Source: Clostridia bacterium (GTDB taxonomy: Bacteria > Bacillota > Clostridia > Oscillospirales > CAG-272). From it: a stretch of DNA of 64,000 nt. Made by a program: the position numbers and the translations under genes. The stretch lies in contig JAFVTI010000030.1 of NCBI GenBank assembly GCA_017503325.1, positions 1-64,000 of the forward strand, written 5' to 3'. The notes beneath the pieces were generated by a model. It saw only the letters and a program-made list of their open reading frames with translations. It was not told the origin of the DNA and did not search any database. This document shows positions 32,549 to 41,144 of the stretch, piece after piece (within the stretch, counting starts at the first letter, position 1; each line of letters opens with the position of its first letter).

Positions 32549-32771
32549 CGTCAAATTCAAGTTTATCTATTAGTGTATTATACCATAAAAACGGTGAAAA
32601 GTAAATAGGGCAGCAGAGTTTTTACAAATTGAACCGCCCTTGCCGTAGGGGCGAACTGCGTTCGCCCGCGGGAGACCGCAGGTCTCCCCTACGAAAACGA
32701 AAACAGCACCCACCGAAATGAGTGCTGTTTTTGTATCGAAATAATCCCAAACGGATAATTATCTCTTGGAG
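32549..32771 (-). repeat. Cassette-junction repeat, copy 3 (module T plus native rpsI end)
   Basis: Module T (32549-32755) adjoins the real 3' end of rpsI; the core taattatctcttggag here is the last 13 bases of the gene plus three. The arm P seen in copies 1 and 2 is absent because rpsI takes its place. T contains a terminator hairpin that ends rpsI transcription, a 50-bp palindrome and an intact promoter for the unknown 267-aa gene. Confidence 0.88.
32577..32605 (-). promoter_or_regulatory. Cassette promoter of the 267-aa gene
   Basis: TTTACT (32600-32605 on the minus strand) and TATAAT (32577-32582) are separated by 17 bp, 48 bp before the ATG. Bases and spacing match the promoter of the neighbouring cassette. 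Confidence 0.82.
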
Positions 32772-33160
32772 AACTGAGGTGCACGACGTGCAGCCTTCAG
32801 ACCGTACTTCTTTCTTTCCTTCATACGAGGGTCTCTGGTCAGGAAACCTGCTGCCTTGAGAGCGGGTCTGTAGTTCGCGTCAACGTTCAGGAGTGCGCGA
32901 GCAACACCGTGACGGATTGCGCCTGCCTGGCCGGAAATGCCGCCGCCGTTAACGGTAGCAACGATATCGAACTTGCCCATGGTCTCGGTGGTGCCGAAGG
33001 GCTGGTTTACGATCAGCTTCAGGGTCTCAAGACCGAAGTAATCGTCAATGTCACGACCATTGATGGTGATAACACCGGTACCGGGATACAGTCTTACGCG
33101 AGCGATGGACTTCTTTCTTCTGCCGGTTCCGTAGAAATAGGGCTTTGCACTGGTATACAT
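32759..33160 (-). CDS. rpsI: 30S ribosomal protein S9
   Basis: A 133-aa S9 protein, normal length. It has [60 protein letters not shown] and the conserved C-terminal QFSKR. It binds 16S rRNA in the head of the small subunit. It follows rplM by 25 bp and shares its promoter. Its last bases are the core sequence repeated twice downstream in the cassette array; the coding sequence itself is intact. Confidence 0.97.
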   Translation of the reverse strand: MYTSAKPYFYGTGRRKKSIARVRLYPGTGVITINGRDIDDYFGLETLKLIVNQPFGTTETMGKFDIVATVNGGGISGQAGAIRHGVARALLNVDANYRPALKAAGFLTRDPRMKERKKYGLKAARRAPQFSKR

Positions 33161-33185
33161 TGGTTATCTCCTTCCTTTCTCTCGA

Positions 33186-33614
33186 TTAAAACTCGTAAGC
33201 TTCGGGCTTCTGAGCCTGGTGCTTGTGAGCTTCACCAGCATAAACCTTCAGTCTGGTGAATGCGGTGCGGCCGAGTGTGTTGTGGGGGAGCATACCCTTT
33301 ACTGCCAGCTCCATAGCCATCTCGGGGCGCTTAGCCATCAGTTCCTTGTACTGAATAGCCTTCATACCGCCAACGTAGCCGGAGTGATGGTAGTGGTACT
33401 TCTGCTCCAGCTTCTTGCCGGTCAGAACTGCCTTATCTGCATTAATGATAACAACGAAGTTACCGCAGTCAACGTGGGGGGTGTAGGTAGGGTCGTTCTT
33501 GCCGCGGAGCAGGTCTGCAGCTGCAACAGCGGTCTTGCCCATGGGCTTGCCTGCTGCATCGAGAACATACCACTTACGAACTACAGCTTCTTTCTTCTGC
33601 ATGAATGTGGACAT
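33186..33614 (-). CDS. rplM: 50S ribosomal protein L13
   Basis: A 142-aa L13 protein: WYVLDAAGKPMGKTAVAAADLLRGKNDPTYTPHVDCGNFVVIINADKAVLTGKK and GMLPHNTLGRTAFTRLKVYAGEAHKHQAQKPE are fully typical. It is an early-assembly large-subunit protein. It precedes rpsI as in nearly all bacteria and is driven by a perfect promoter 47-75 bp upstream. Confidence 0.97.
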   Translation of the reverse strand: MSTFMQKKEAVVRKWYVLDAAGKPMGKTAVAAADLLRGKNDPTYTPHVDCGNFVVIINADKAVLTGKKLEQKYHYHHSGYVGGMKAIQYKELMAKRPEMAMELAVKGMLPHNTLGRTAFTRLKVYAGEAHKHQAQKPEAYEF

Positions 33615-33660
33615 GTTAATTTTCCTTTCAAAACATAGTGATAGTTTTCATTACCGGCAT

Positions 33661-33689
33661 ATTATATCACGCACTTTTCCACTTGTCAA
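33661..33689 (-). promoter_or_regulatory. Promoter of rplM-rpsI
   Basis: TTGACA (33684-33689 on the minus strand) and TATAAT (33661-33666) are separated by 17 bp, a perfect consensus 47 bp upstream of rplM. Confidence 0.9.
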
Positions 33690-33877
33690 TACCTTTTCGA
33701 AAAAAAGTTTGAAAATTTTAATTTAGCATATACAATGCTCTCGTTTTCTCGTTTTTTTAGCGTTTTTTGGCCATTTCTCTTTTTCGCCGATCACAATTTT
33801 CCGTAAGGCTCCCCGCATGTCGCATTCCCTTTTTGCATATAGTGAAATAACCATTTCAAAGGAAAGGAAGCACAAGC

Positions 33878-34846
33878 ATGCAAAATACGTATTTACCCGA
33901 GGGCTGCCGCATTGCAACAAAAGAAAACCGCGAGGCACTGGCAAGCCCCGCATCCATAGAAAAGGCCGCGGAAAGCGGCATGATTTTAGAGGCAACCGCC
34001 ATTCTCTGCGACCGTGACATGAGCTTACACGTGGATCTTGGCTGCATGCGCGGCATCATTCCCCGCTCCGAGGCGGTGCTTTGCCGTGACGGTGAGCAGG
34101 TCAAGGATATTGCCGTCATCTCGCGCGTCGGAAAGCCGGTCTGCTTTACCGTGGAGCAGATCTCCTATTCCCGCACGGGCGAGCCCTATGCGCTGCTCTC
34201 GCGAAAAAATGCACAGCGCAGGTGCGCTTTGTATTCGCTCGGCGGGCTGATCCCGGGCGATATCATCCCCGTGCGCGTGACCCATCTGGAGCGCTTTGGC
34301 GCATTTGCCGACGTGGGCTGCGGCATCTGCGCGCTCTTACCCCTGGACGGCATTTCGGTCTCGCGCATCGCCCACCCATCCGACCGTCTGACCCCGGGTA
34401 TGATGCTTTCTTGCGTGGTGCGCGCCATTGATCCCGAGACGGGGCGTATCACGCTTTCCTTACGCGAGCTGCTTGGCACGTGGGAGCAGAACGCTGCACT
34501 GTTCTCTGTCGGGCAGACTGCTGCCGGCATTATCCGCAGCGTGGAAAAATACGGCATTTTCGTGGAGCTTGCCCCCAATCTCGCCGGTCTTGCCGAGCTG
34601 CGCACCGACGCGGACGGCGCACAGACTGCCAAAATGCAGGCTTGCATCGGCCGCTACACGGGCGTTTACATCAAAAGCATTCAGCCCGAGCGCATGAAGA
34701 TCAAGCTGGTGCTGATCGACTCATACCGCGGTGAGACAGCGCACTCGGGCATCAAATATTTTGTTGACACGGATCGGGTGACGCATATTGACCGCTGGCG
34801 GTATTCCCCTGCCTGTGCCAATCGGGTAATTGAGAGTATATTTTAA
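33878..34846 (+). CDS. S1-domain RNA-binding protein
   Basis: A 322-aa protein with S1/OB-fold domains. The first (about 35-95) has SLHVDLGCMRGIIPRSE. The second (about 120-185) has PGDIIPVRVTHLERFGAFADVGCGICALLPLDGIS. The third (about 205-265) has VGQTAAGIIRSVEKYGIFVELAPNLAGLAE. It probably binds RNA and may act in translation or RNA stability, but no partner is adjacent. The ATG lies behind AAAGGAAAGGAAG. It is similar in design to ribosomal protein S1-like proteins but shorter. Confidence 0.86.
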   Translation: MQNTYLPEGCRIATKENREALASPASIEKAAESGMILEATAILCDRDMSLHVDLGCMRGIIPRSEAVLCRDGEQVKDIAVISRVGKPVCFTVEQISYSRTGEPYALLSRKNAQRRCALYSLGGLIPGDIIPVRVTHLERFGAFADVGCGICALLPLDGISVSRIAHPSDRLTPGMMLSCVVRAIDPETGRITLSLRELLGTWEQNAALFSVGQTAAGIIRSVEKYGIFVELAPNLAGLAELRTDADGAQTAKMQACIGRYTGVYIKSIQPERMKIKLVLIDSYRGETAHSGIKYFVDTDRVTHIDRWRYSPACANRVIESIF

Positions 34847-34874
34847 CATAAATGGAATTACAACAAACAACCAT

Positions 34875-34907
34875 GCAGAAAAGCCGTTCAAACGAGCGGC
34901 TTTTTTG
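34875..34907. terminator. Bidirectional terminator between S1 and cls genes
   Basis: The stem AAGCCG/CGGCTT has a partly paired loop and a TTTTTTGC run, with A-rich bases upstream, between convergent genes. Confidence 0.75.
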
Positions 34908-34921
34908 CTATAATTCTGCAC

Positions 34922-36460
34922 TTACATCACCGGTGCAAGCAAGCGGATCACGGCATAATACAGGCGCGAGATCAGCCATCCCTGCTTTTTATTGACGGTC
35001 ACGATGCGTTGGCTGACCGCAAAGTTTTCCTCCATGGAGGCACGGATCTCACCGATGATATCCCCTCCGTAAAAGACACATCCGTTTTCATAGTGCAGAT
35101 ACAGGCTGCGGTAGTCCAAATTGACCGTCCCCACTGTGGCGATCTTATCGTCGCACAGCACGCACTTTTCGTGAATGAAGCCGGGCGTGTACTGGTAGAT
35201 CTTGATCCCATTCTCCAAAAGCACGGCATAATGCGATTTGGTGACCTGGTTGACCACCTTCTTGTCCGGAATCTCGGGCAAAATGATGCGCACGTCCACG
35301 CCACGCTTGGCTGCCAGCACAAGCGCAGTTTGCATCTGTGAATCAATGATCAGATAGGGCGTGGCAATATACAGGTATTCGGTTGCATGATTGAAGATAT
35401 TGAGATATACGTTCTCGGCCAGATATTCCGCGTCCACGGGTGCGTCGGCGTAAGGCACCACGTATCCCTGCCCGCAGCTCTTGCCACTCATGGGCGCAAG
35501 AAAATCGGCGGGATTTGCCGTGCTCTCCCCTTTTTTGGTTTTGCAGGCATTCCACATCTGCAAGAATGACAGCGTCATACCGCGCACGGCATCCCCCTCA
35601 ATGCGCACGGCATTATCCTTCCAGTAACCGAATCTTTGCTCCTTATTGATATATTCGTCCGCAATATTGATGCCGCCCGTAAAGCCGACCTTGCCGTCCA
35701 CGATCAGAAATTTGCGGTGGTCGCGGTTGTTCATGATCATGGAGTAGACGGGTCTGTATGGGTTGAAGCGGATACATTCGATTCCCTTTTTGGCAAGCAC
35801 GCGGTCGTAAGCGTGAGGCAGGCCGCGCATACTGCCGACATCGTCGTAAATGACCTTGACCTTGACGCCCTTGGCGGCCTTGCGCTCCAGAATCTCCAGC
35901 ATGGGCAACCACATCTCGCCCTTGTTGATGATGAAATACTCTATGAAAATGAACCTTTCGGCGGATTCCAGGGCAGCGAGCATATCGGGGAAGGCTTGCT
36001 CGCCGCTGGTATAAAAGTGCGATTTCTTCCCATGGTAGCAGGGATATCCCTGACTCTGCAAATAGACGAACTGCCCTGCGTCCGCTGCACACGTCCGGCG
36101 GATGTCCGCAATGGCGTCCTCTCCGTTCGGCCTGTATGCATTTTCCTTTTCCTTATGCTCGGCAAGCGCGCGGCGCATCTTTCTTCTGGGGCGCGATGCA
36201 CCCGACATCAGATACAGAATACCGCCGAACACGGGAAAGATCAGAATCGGGATGGCCCATGCCATTTTGACCTCGGGGGTGGCGGGACGCTCTATGATGG
36301 GGATCAGGATCAACAGAGAGATCAGCGTCAGAGCCGCCGAAACGGGGGCGTAATGCGAGCTGAGGAAATACAGAATGGTAAACGTCCATATCAGCTGCAG
36401 CACGATCGCCAGGCTGATCCACACAAATCTTCCCGTGACCAGCTTGATCAGTTTTTTCAT
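34922..36460 (-). CDS. cls: Cardiolipin synthase (PLD family)
   Basis: A 512-aa membrane enzyme with two N-terminal transmembrane helices and a linker, then two phospholipase D domains. The HKD motifs are HRKFLIVDGKVGFTGG and HEKCVLCDDKIATVGT. It joins two phosphatidylglycerol molecules to cardiolipin and glycerol. The start at 36460 follows GGAGG; an ATG two codons earlier touches that site. It is monocistronic with a terminator at the end. Confidence 0.94.
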   Translation of the reverse strand: MKKLIKLVTGRFVWISLAIVLQLIWTFTILYFLSSHYAPVSAALTLISLLILIPIIERPATPEVKMAWAIPILIFPVFGGILYLMSGASRPRRKMRRALAEHKEKENAYRPNGEDAIADIRRTCAADAGQFVYLQSQGYPCYHGKKSHFYTSGEQAFPDMLAALESAERFIFIEYFIINKGEMWLPMLEILERKAAKGVKVKVIYDDVGSMRGLPHAYDRVLAKKGIECIRFNPYRPVYSMIMNNRDHRKFLIVDGKVGFTGGINIADEYINKEQRFGYWKDNAVRIEGDAVRGMTLSFLQMWNACKTKKGESTANPADFLAPMSGKSCGQGYVVPYADAPVDAEYLAENVYLNIFNHATEYLYIATPYLIIDSQMQTALVLAAKRGVDVRIILPEIPDKKVVNQVTKSHYAVLLENGIKIYQYTPGFIHEKCVLCDDKIATVGTVNLDYRSLYLHYENGCVFYGGDIIGEIRASMEENFAVSQRIVTVNKKQGWLISRLYYAVIRLLAPVM

Positions 36461-36624
36461 AAGCACCCTCCTTCGACAGAATTTGACATCATTATAGCAC
36501 CTGTATTAGATCATTTCGTTAAAGTATTATGAACAAAATTTTACCTTGGCAATTATTCTGCGAAAAATTTTTCGTTCAAGAAAAAAAGCAGCCCGATGGG
36601 ACTGAGAAATAAGTGAAAAAAACA

Positions 36625-36656
36625 AAGCTGTCTTAACCAAAAGACAGCTTTTGTTT
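36625..36656 (-). terminator. Terminator downstream of the 36.9-kb membrane protein
   Basis: A 10-bp perfect stem, AAGCTGTCTT/AAGACAGCTT, is followed on the minus strand by TGTTTTTTTC and on the plus strand by TTGTTT. Confidence 0.72.
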
Positions 36657-36677
36657 ATGCATATGCTTTCAATATTT

Positions 36678-36803
36678 AGTTGCTGCAGGCGCTGGCGATC
36701 ACTGATCGCCCCTACAAGTGTTCTTGCTTTAGGTTTTATATCGCAAACCCTTCACATAACTCCCTGTAGGGGCGATCATTGATCGCCAGCGTCTGCTGCA
36801 ACT
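36678..36803. repeat. Inverted repeat with 39-bp arms ending GTAGGGG-type
   Basis: Left arm 36678-36716 and right arm 36765-36803 differ at 3 of 39 positions and enclose 48 bp. Each arm contains GCTGGCGATCA and GATCGCCCCTACA, so each arm is itself a palindrome of the GTAGGGG/CCCCTAC family. The 36467-36905 stretch holds no gene; it also contains an ACTGCAT/ATACAGT hairpin at 36823-36855 with a T-rich side. Confidence 0.8.
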
Positions 36804-36905
36804 ACTTATAAACAAACCAATAAGGACTGCATCCACGAGATACAGTCCTTGTTTTGTGCGGGTTTCTCCGCTAATTTTGCACGCCCGTCGGGCTGCTTTT
36901 TTATG

Positions 36906-37601
36906 TTATTCCTGTACGTCGTAGGCCAAGATCGCCTCGTAGAGTGCTACCGAGCGTGCGTAGATATCGTCCTTGCCACTCGTGCCCATCGGGAACTGGA
37001 TCAAAAGGCAGAGTACGGTATCGGCGGGCAGCACCTGCACGGCCTCGTTGTAGCGATAGAAATCGGTATCTCCCAGGCGCACCGACTTGCTGACTACGTT
37101 CTTATCCTTGGTCAACAGCTCGTATACGTGCGGACTTGCAAAGCACAAGGAGTACTCCCCTGTTTGCACGGTGGACAGAAAGCTCGATCTCTGATCATTG
37201 TTCCAATGCGCTGCAGCCTGCTCATCGATCAGCGTGGTCTGCACGCCGTCGATCTCGGTTTCCACCTCGACAAGTCTTTCCTCCTCGGAAAAGATCTGAT
37301 AATCCACCATACCTACAGCGCTTTCTCCGTCCTTGTCATAATCCTTGGGCAAAACGCTCTCAAGCGACGACAAAAAGGCCTCTCTTTGCTCGGCATTCAT
37401 GCGCACCGTCGTGCCGCTGAGCACGGTGACGTCGTATTTCTCCTTGGAGAAGATCTGCACGGTGCAGACCAGAGCCACGCACAAGAAAAACGTCACGACA
37501 ATGACCGTCCACTTATTGTGATACCAGAAATTCTCTATCTTTTTGAAAACGCGATTTTCTGTTACGATCTCGGTACTGTCAAGCTTTTGGTTTTGATTCA
37601 T
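36906..37601 (-). CDS. Single-pass membrane protein, unknown function
   Basis: A 231-aa protein. A cytoplasmic N-terminus ends with a Trp/Lys-rich FKKIENFWYHNKWTV before one transmembrane helix (about 30-51). An external domain of about 175 aa follows, rich in acidic residues. The YHNKW...TVIVV opening is seen in a group of clostridial membrane proteins with no assigned function. The ATG has a weak GGAGAAA site. It may be co-transcribed with greA, 64 bp upstream. Confidence 0.75.
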   Translation of the reverse strand: MNQNQKLDSTEIVTENRVFKKIENFWYHNKWTVIVVTFFLCVALVCTVQIFSKEKYDVTVLSGTTVRMNAEQREAFLSSLESVLPKDYDKDGESAVGMVDYQIFSEEERLVEVETEIDGVQTTLIDEQAAAHWNNDQRSSFLSTVQTGEYSLCFASPHVYELLTKDKNVVSKSVRLGDTDFYRYNEAVQVLPADTVLCLLIQFPMGTSGKDDIYARSVALYEAILAYDVQE

Positions 37602-37665
37602 GCCATTTCTCCTTTACTCAGAAAACGGATTTGAATGATGCGTCAAATCCGTTCTCGTCTGATTT

Positions 37666-38151
37666 TTACTTGGTTCTTTCTACGTGCAGGACCTTGAAGT
37701 GCAGCGTGCCGTTGGGTGCCTGAACCTCAACCGAGTCCCCTGCGTGCTTGCCCATCATCGCGCTGCCGATGGGAGACTGGTCGGAGATGCGGTGATTGAG
37801 TGCGTCAGCCTCGTTAGAGCCCACGATCTCATAGGTCAGCTCCTCATCCCATTCCACGTCGTAAACCTTGACAGTAGAGCCAAGGCTGACCACGCCTGCG
37901 TCCATGCTTGCCTCGTCAATGATCTCTGCGTTCTCAAGCAGCATCTCCAGCTCCTTGATACGAGCCTCGACCTTAGCCTGCTCGTTTCTTGCCTCATCGT
38001 ACTCGGAGTTCTCGGAAAGGTCGCCAAAGCCGCGTGCGACTGCGATTGCTTCCTTGATCTCTTCTCTGCGGGTCACTCTGAGGTACTTGAGCTCCTTTTC
38101 CAGCTCGTCGTAGCCTTCCTGTGTGTATAAAGTTTTTTCCTTGGTTGCCAT
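37666..38151 (-). CDS. greA: Transcription elongation factor GreA
   Basis: A 161-aa factor. The N-terminal coiled coil (about 1-78) has YDELEKELKYLRVTRREEIKEAI and LSENSEYDEARNEQAKVEARIKELE, with the acidic tip residues present. The C-terminal FKBP-like domain has GSTVKVYDVEWDEELTYEIVG and PIGSAMMGKHAGDSVEVQAPNG. It rescues backtracked RNA polymerase by stimulating transcript cleavage. It follows the S41 protease gene by 28 bp. Confidence 0.95.
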   Translation of the reverse strand: MATKEKTLYTQEGYDELEKELKYLRVTRREEIKEAIAVARGFGDLSENSEYDEARNEQAKVEARIKELEMLLENAEIIDEASMDAGVVSLGSTVKVYDVEWDEELTYEIVGSNEADALNHRISDQSPIGSAMMGKHAGDSVEVQAPNGTLHFKVLHVERTK

Positions 38152-38179
38152 GGTGTTTCTCCTTATATCAACTAATTAT

Positions 38180-39784
38180 TTATTGCATTTGTGAAATTGC
38201 CGTCTGCAGCTGATTGTCCAGCTCCTCGGGCAGCACGTACAGATTATATCCCTGCGCTTCGGCATTCAACTCGACCGTGACGTCGGGGGCAATGCCGATG
38301 TCGTGGTAGCTCTCGCCGCTTGCGGGATAGTACATTCTGGTGGTCAGCTTGAGTCCGCCGGGCACACCATAATACTCCAGCGAGAAGATCGATTGCATGC
38401 ATCCCTTGCCGTAAGTCGTCGTGCCCACGATGGTACCAAGCTCATAATCGCGCACGGTTGCGGTAAACAGCTCAGCTGCGCTTGCGGTATTGGCGTTGGT
38501 GATCACGGTAAAGGTCAGGTCGTCGTACTTACCGATGTCATCCTTCGTGACGTCACAACCTGCATATGCCTTGTCGCTGTGCTTGACCTCCTTGACGCGG
38601 TCAAATTCCTCGTTGCCGTTCTTATCCTTGGTGCTGACGATCAGATCGTCCTTGGCAAGGAAAAAGCTGAGCACCGCCTTGATGGATTCCAGGTCTCCGC
38701 CCGGATTGTTGCGCACGTCGAACACAAACTTATCGCAGCCCTTTGCAAGCAGACCGTCCACAGCCGCCTCAAACTGCTCGGGGGTGGTCAGGTCAAACTG
38801 TAAGATCATGACAATGCCGACCTCGGGGTCGGTCTCGCTGACACGGCTTGTAACCGACATGGTCTCAAACGCCTCTCGGGTCACGGAATAGGATGCGGGC
38901 TCGTATTCGGTCCCATTCTTGCGCATGATGGTAAACTCGGCCTTTGTGCCGGACTCGCCGCGCAGATAATTGAGCGCTGCTGTATAGCCGATCTCGGAAA
39001 TGGAATACTCCACGCCCTCGTGCTTGACTGTGATGACCATGTCGCCCGGGCGCAGACCTGCGCGCTCTGCGGGAGAATTGGGATACACCATGATCAGCTC
39101 GATGACGCTGTAGGTCATGCCGTTATATTCCAGCGTGGAATTGACCACGCTGACGCCGATTCCCTGCATTTTTCCCTGGTTCTCGCTGGTCATTGCTTCG
39201 AACTCTTCCTGCGTGTAATACTCGGCGTAAAGGTCGCCCGTGGCTGCGACGTAAGCCTTGACCACGGCCTCCATCATTTTCTCGTCGTCCACCTGATCAA
39301 ACGAGTAGTTTTTGATCAGGGTTTCGACTACCTGCAGCGTTTTCTCATCCAGCACGGTCTCACCGTCGATAGCAAGCATGCCGCCCAGATACCTGGAATT
39401 CCAATAAGCTCCCGTGACAAGTGCCGTCAAAAGCATGGTCACGACCAGCGTAATGGCAACTGCGCAGATCATGGACGCGACGAACGCGCTTGTGGAAATG
39501 CCATTCTTCGCCTTTTTGGGAGTGCCCGCAAAGGTGTAATATCTCACGCCGGGGGGCGTGATCAGCTCCATGCCCAAGGGGGCAATGGCAGCGTTGATGC
39601 TTTGCTCCAGCTCGGCACACGGTGCATTCTTGGGTACGCCGAACGAAACAGAGGCGCTGAGCGCATCGGCTGTGACCTCACCGTCACTTCCGTACGCACG
39701 CACGACCTCGGGCAATATCTCGCGCAGCTGCTGCTCCTGCTCTGCATTTTGCAGCCCCTGCACGGTATAAACCAATTTCTTCAT
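38180..39784 (-). CDS. S41 (CtpA-like) protease with a degenerate HMA-like N-terminus
   Basis: A 534-aa protein. Residues 1-80 look like a ferredoxin-fold HMA-type domain without its CxxC metal motif. A transmembrane helix near 105-130 follows, then an external part with a PDZ domain (VYPNSPAERAGLRPGDMV) and an S41 core. The catalytic Ser is in TASAAELFTA and the Lys in TYGKGCMQS. C-terminal processing proteases trim membrane or secreted substrates. The N-terminal domain is on the inside of the membrane, which is not the usual design. It is linked to greA. Confidence 0.88.
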   Translation of the reverse strand: MKKLVYTVQGLQNAEQEQQLREILPEVVRAYGSDGEVTADALSASVSFGVPKNAPCAELEQSINAAIAPLGMELITPPGVRYYTFAGTPKKAKNGISTSAFVASMICAVAITLVVTMLLTALVTGAYWNSRYLGGMLAIDGETVLDEKTLQVVETLIKNYSFDQVDDEKMMEAVVKAYVAATGDLYAEYYTQEEFEAMTSENQGKMQGIGVSVVNSTLEYNGMTYSVIELIMVYPNSPAERAGLRPGDMVITVKHEGVEYSISEIGYTAALNYLRGESGTKAEFTIMRKNGTEYEPASYSVTREAFETMSVTSRVSETDPEVGIVMILQFDLTTPEQFEAAVDGLLAKGCDKFVFDVRNNPGGDLESIKAVLSFFLAKDDLIVSTKDKNGNEEFDRVKEVKHSDKAYAGCDVTKDDIGKYDDLTFTVITNANTASAAELFTATVRDYELGTIVGTTTYGKGCMQSIFSLEYYGVPGGLKLTTRMYYPASGESYHDIGIAPDVTVELNAEAQGYNLYVLPEELDNQLQTAISQMQ

Positions 39785-39908
39785 AAATTCGTTGTTCTCC
39801 GTTATTGCTTTGTTCTCAAAAAATCTATAAACAGGGCCAATCCGTCAATTAAGCGAAACACCGAGCCCGGCGTTTCGCTTAATTTCATGAAGTCTATGTA
39901 TTTGTGGA

Positions 39909-40994
39909 TCAATACTTGGTGGGCTTGGAGTTGAGGTACTTTCTGACCATGAGAGCTACCTTGAAGGTGATCGCATGCTCAAACTCACGCAGATCAAGGC
40001 CGGTCAGCTTTCTGATCTTTTCCAGTCTGTAAACCAGCGTGTTTCTGTGTACGAACAGCTTTCTGGAGGTCTCGGAAACGTTGAGGTTGTTCTCAAAGAA
40101 GCACTGAATGGTCATCAGGGTTTCTCTGTCAAGTGCCTCTAAGCTTCCCTTCTTGAATACCTCCTGCAAAAACATCTCGCAAAGGGTGGTGGGCAGCTGA
40201 TAGATCAGACGGCCGATACCCAGGTTCTCGTAGCTGATGATGTTCTTCTCGGTCTCAAATACCTTACCGACCTCAAGGGCCACCTGTGCTTCCTTGTAAG
40301 CTCTTGCCAGGTCTTTAATGTTCTCTACCGTGGTGGAAATACCGATGGCCACCTTGGTATAGAACTCTGCGGACAGGGTGTCTGCGATGTTGGTCGCAAT
40401 CTTTTCAACGTCCTTTGCCTCGGTGCCGGGCTTGACGTCCTTGACAAGCACGATGTCGTGCTCACCAACGGAAATGACGTAATCCTTGGACTTATCCGGG
40501 AACATGTTCTGCAGCATCTCAAAGGGCATCATATCGGTCTTGCCGTAGAATTTGATCAGGAATACGATTCTGCTCTCCTCTGTGTTGAAGTGCAGCTCCT
40601 TGGACTTGATGTAAATATCACTGGGCAGGATGTTATCCAGAATGATGTTCTTGATAAACGAGCCCTTGTCGTACTTTTCATCATACAAATTCTTGATGTT
40701 GCCAAGAGAGATTGCAAGCAGCTTGGACATCTTCTCAGCCATTTTGTCCTCGCCCTCGACGAATACGACGTACTCAGCCTTCACACCGCCGCTGACAGGA
40801 CGGTAGGTATACCCGGAAGAGGTCACCACGTCAGAGGTGTAAGCAAGCTCGTCACGAACGCCCTGCTTGATCTCGCCGATCTTGACAAGCTCGGAGCACG
40901 CAATAATGACGCCGTTTTCGTCAATGACGCCGATCACGCGATCGATCGCATCCTTCATCTGGTGAATTACACTTTGGAACAGTCTGTTAGACAT
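39909..40994 (-). CDS. CdaR/PucR-type transcriptional regulator
   Basis: A 361-aa regulator. The N-terminal region (about 1-140) is a sugar-diacid-recognition-like domain (QSVIHQMKDAIDRVIGVIDENGVIIACS), a GGDEF-like middle is weak, and the C-terminal PucR helix-turn-helix (about 295-355) reads NNLNVSETSRKLFVHRNTLVYRLEKIRKLTGLDLREFEHAI. CdaR relatives activate sugar-acid use. No such genes are adjacent. It is monocistronic with its own upstream region. Confidence 0.9.
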   Translation of the reverse strand: MSNRLFQSVIHQMKDAIDRVIGVIDENGVIIACSELVKIGEIKQGVRDELAYTSDVVTSSGYTYRPVSGGVKAEYVVFVEGEDKMAEKMSKLLAISLGNIKNLYDEKYDKGSFIKNIILDNILPSDIYIKSKELHFNTEESRIVFLIKFYGKTDMMPFEMLQNMFPDKSKDYVISVGEHDIVLVKDVKPGTEAKDVEKIATNIADTLSAEFYTKVAIGISTTVENIKDLARAYKEAQVALEVGKVFETEKNIISYENLGIGRLIYQLPTTLCEMFLQEVFKKGSLEALDRETLMTIQCFFENNLNVSETSRKLFVHRNTLVYRLEKIRKLTGLDLREFEHAITFKVALMVRKYLNSKPTKY

Positions 40995-41144
40995 AAAATT
41001 TTCTCCTCTTTTTCTAAATTCCGGGGTGTTGTGAATACTTACCTATATTATACACCCTTTTTTGTGATTTTTCAATAGCGTTTTGCATATTTTTGTGAAA
41101 AATATGCGATTTTTTTGGTATCGTTTTGCTATCCTTTACAAACG

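Noticed and set aside
30232..32771. Simple tandem duplication of one gene unit
   Set aside because: The two genes between the repeats are unrelated, so only the flanks are repeated. That argues for separate insertions.
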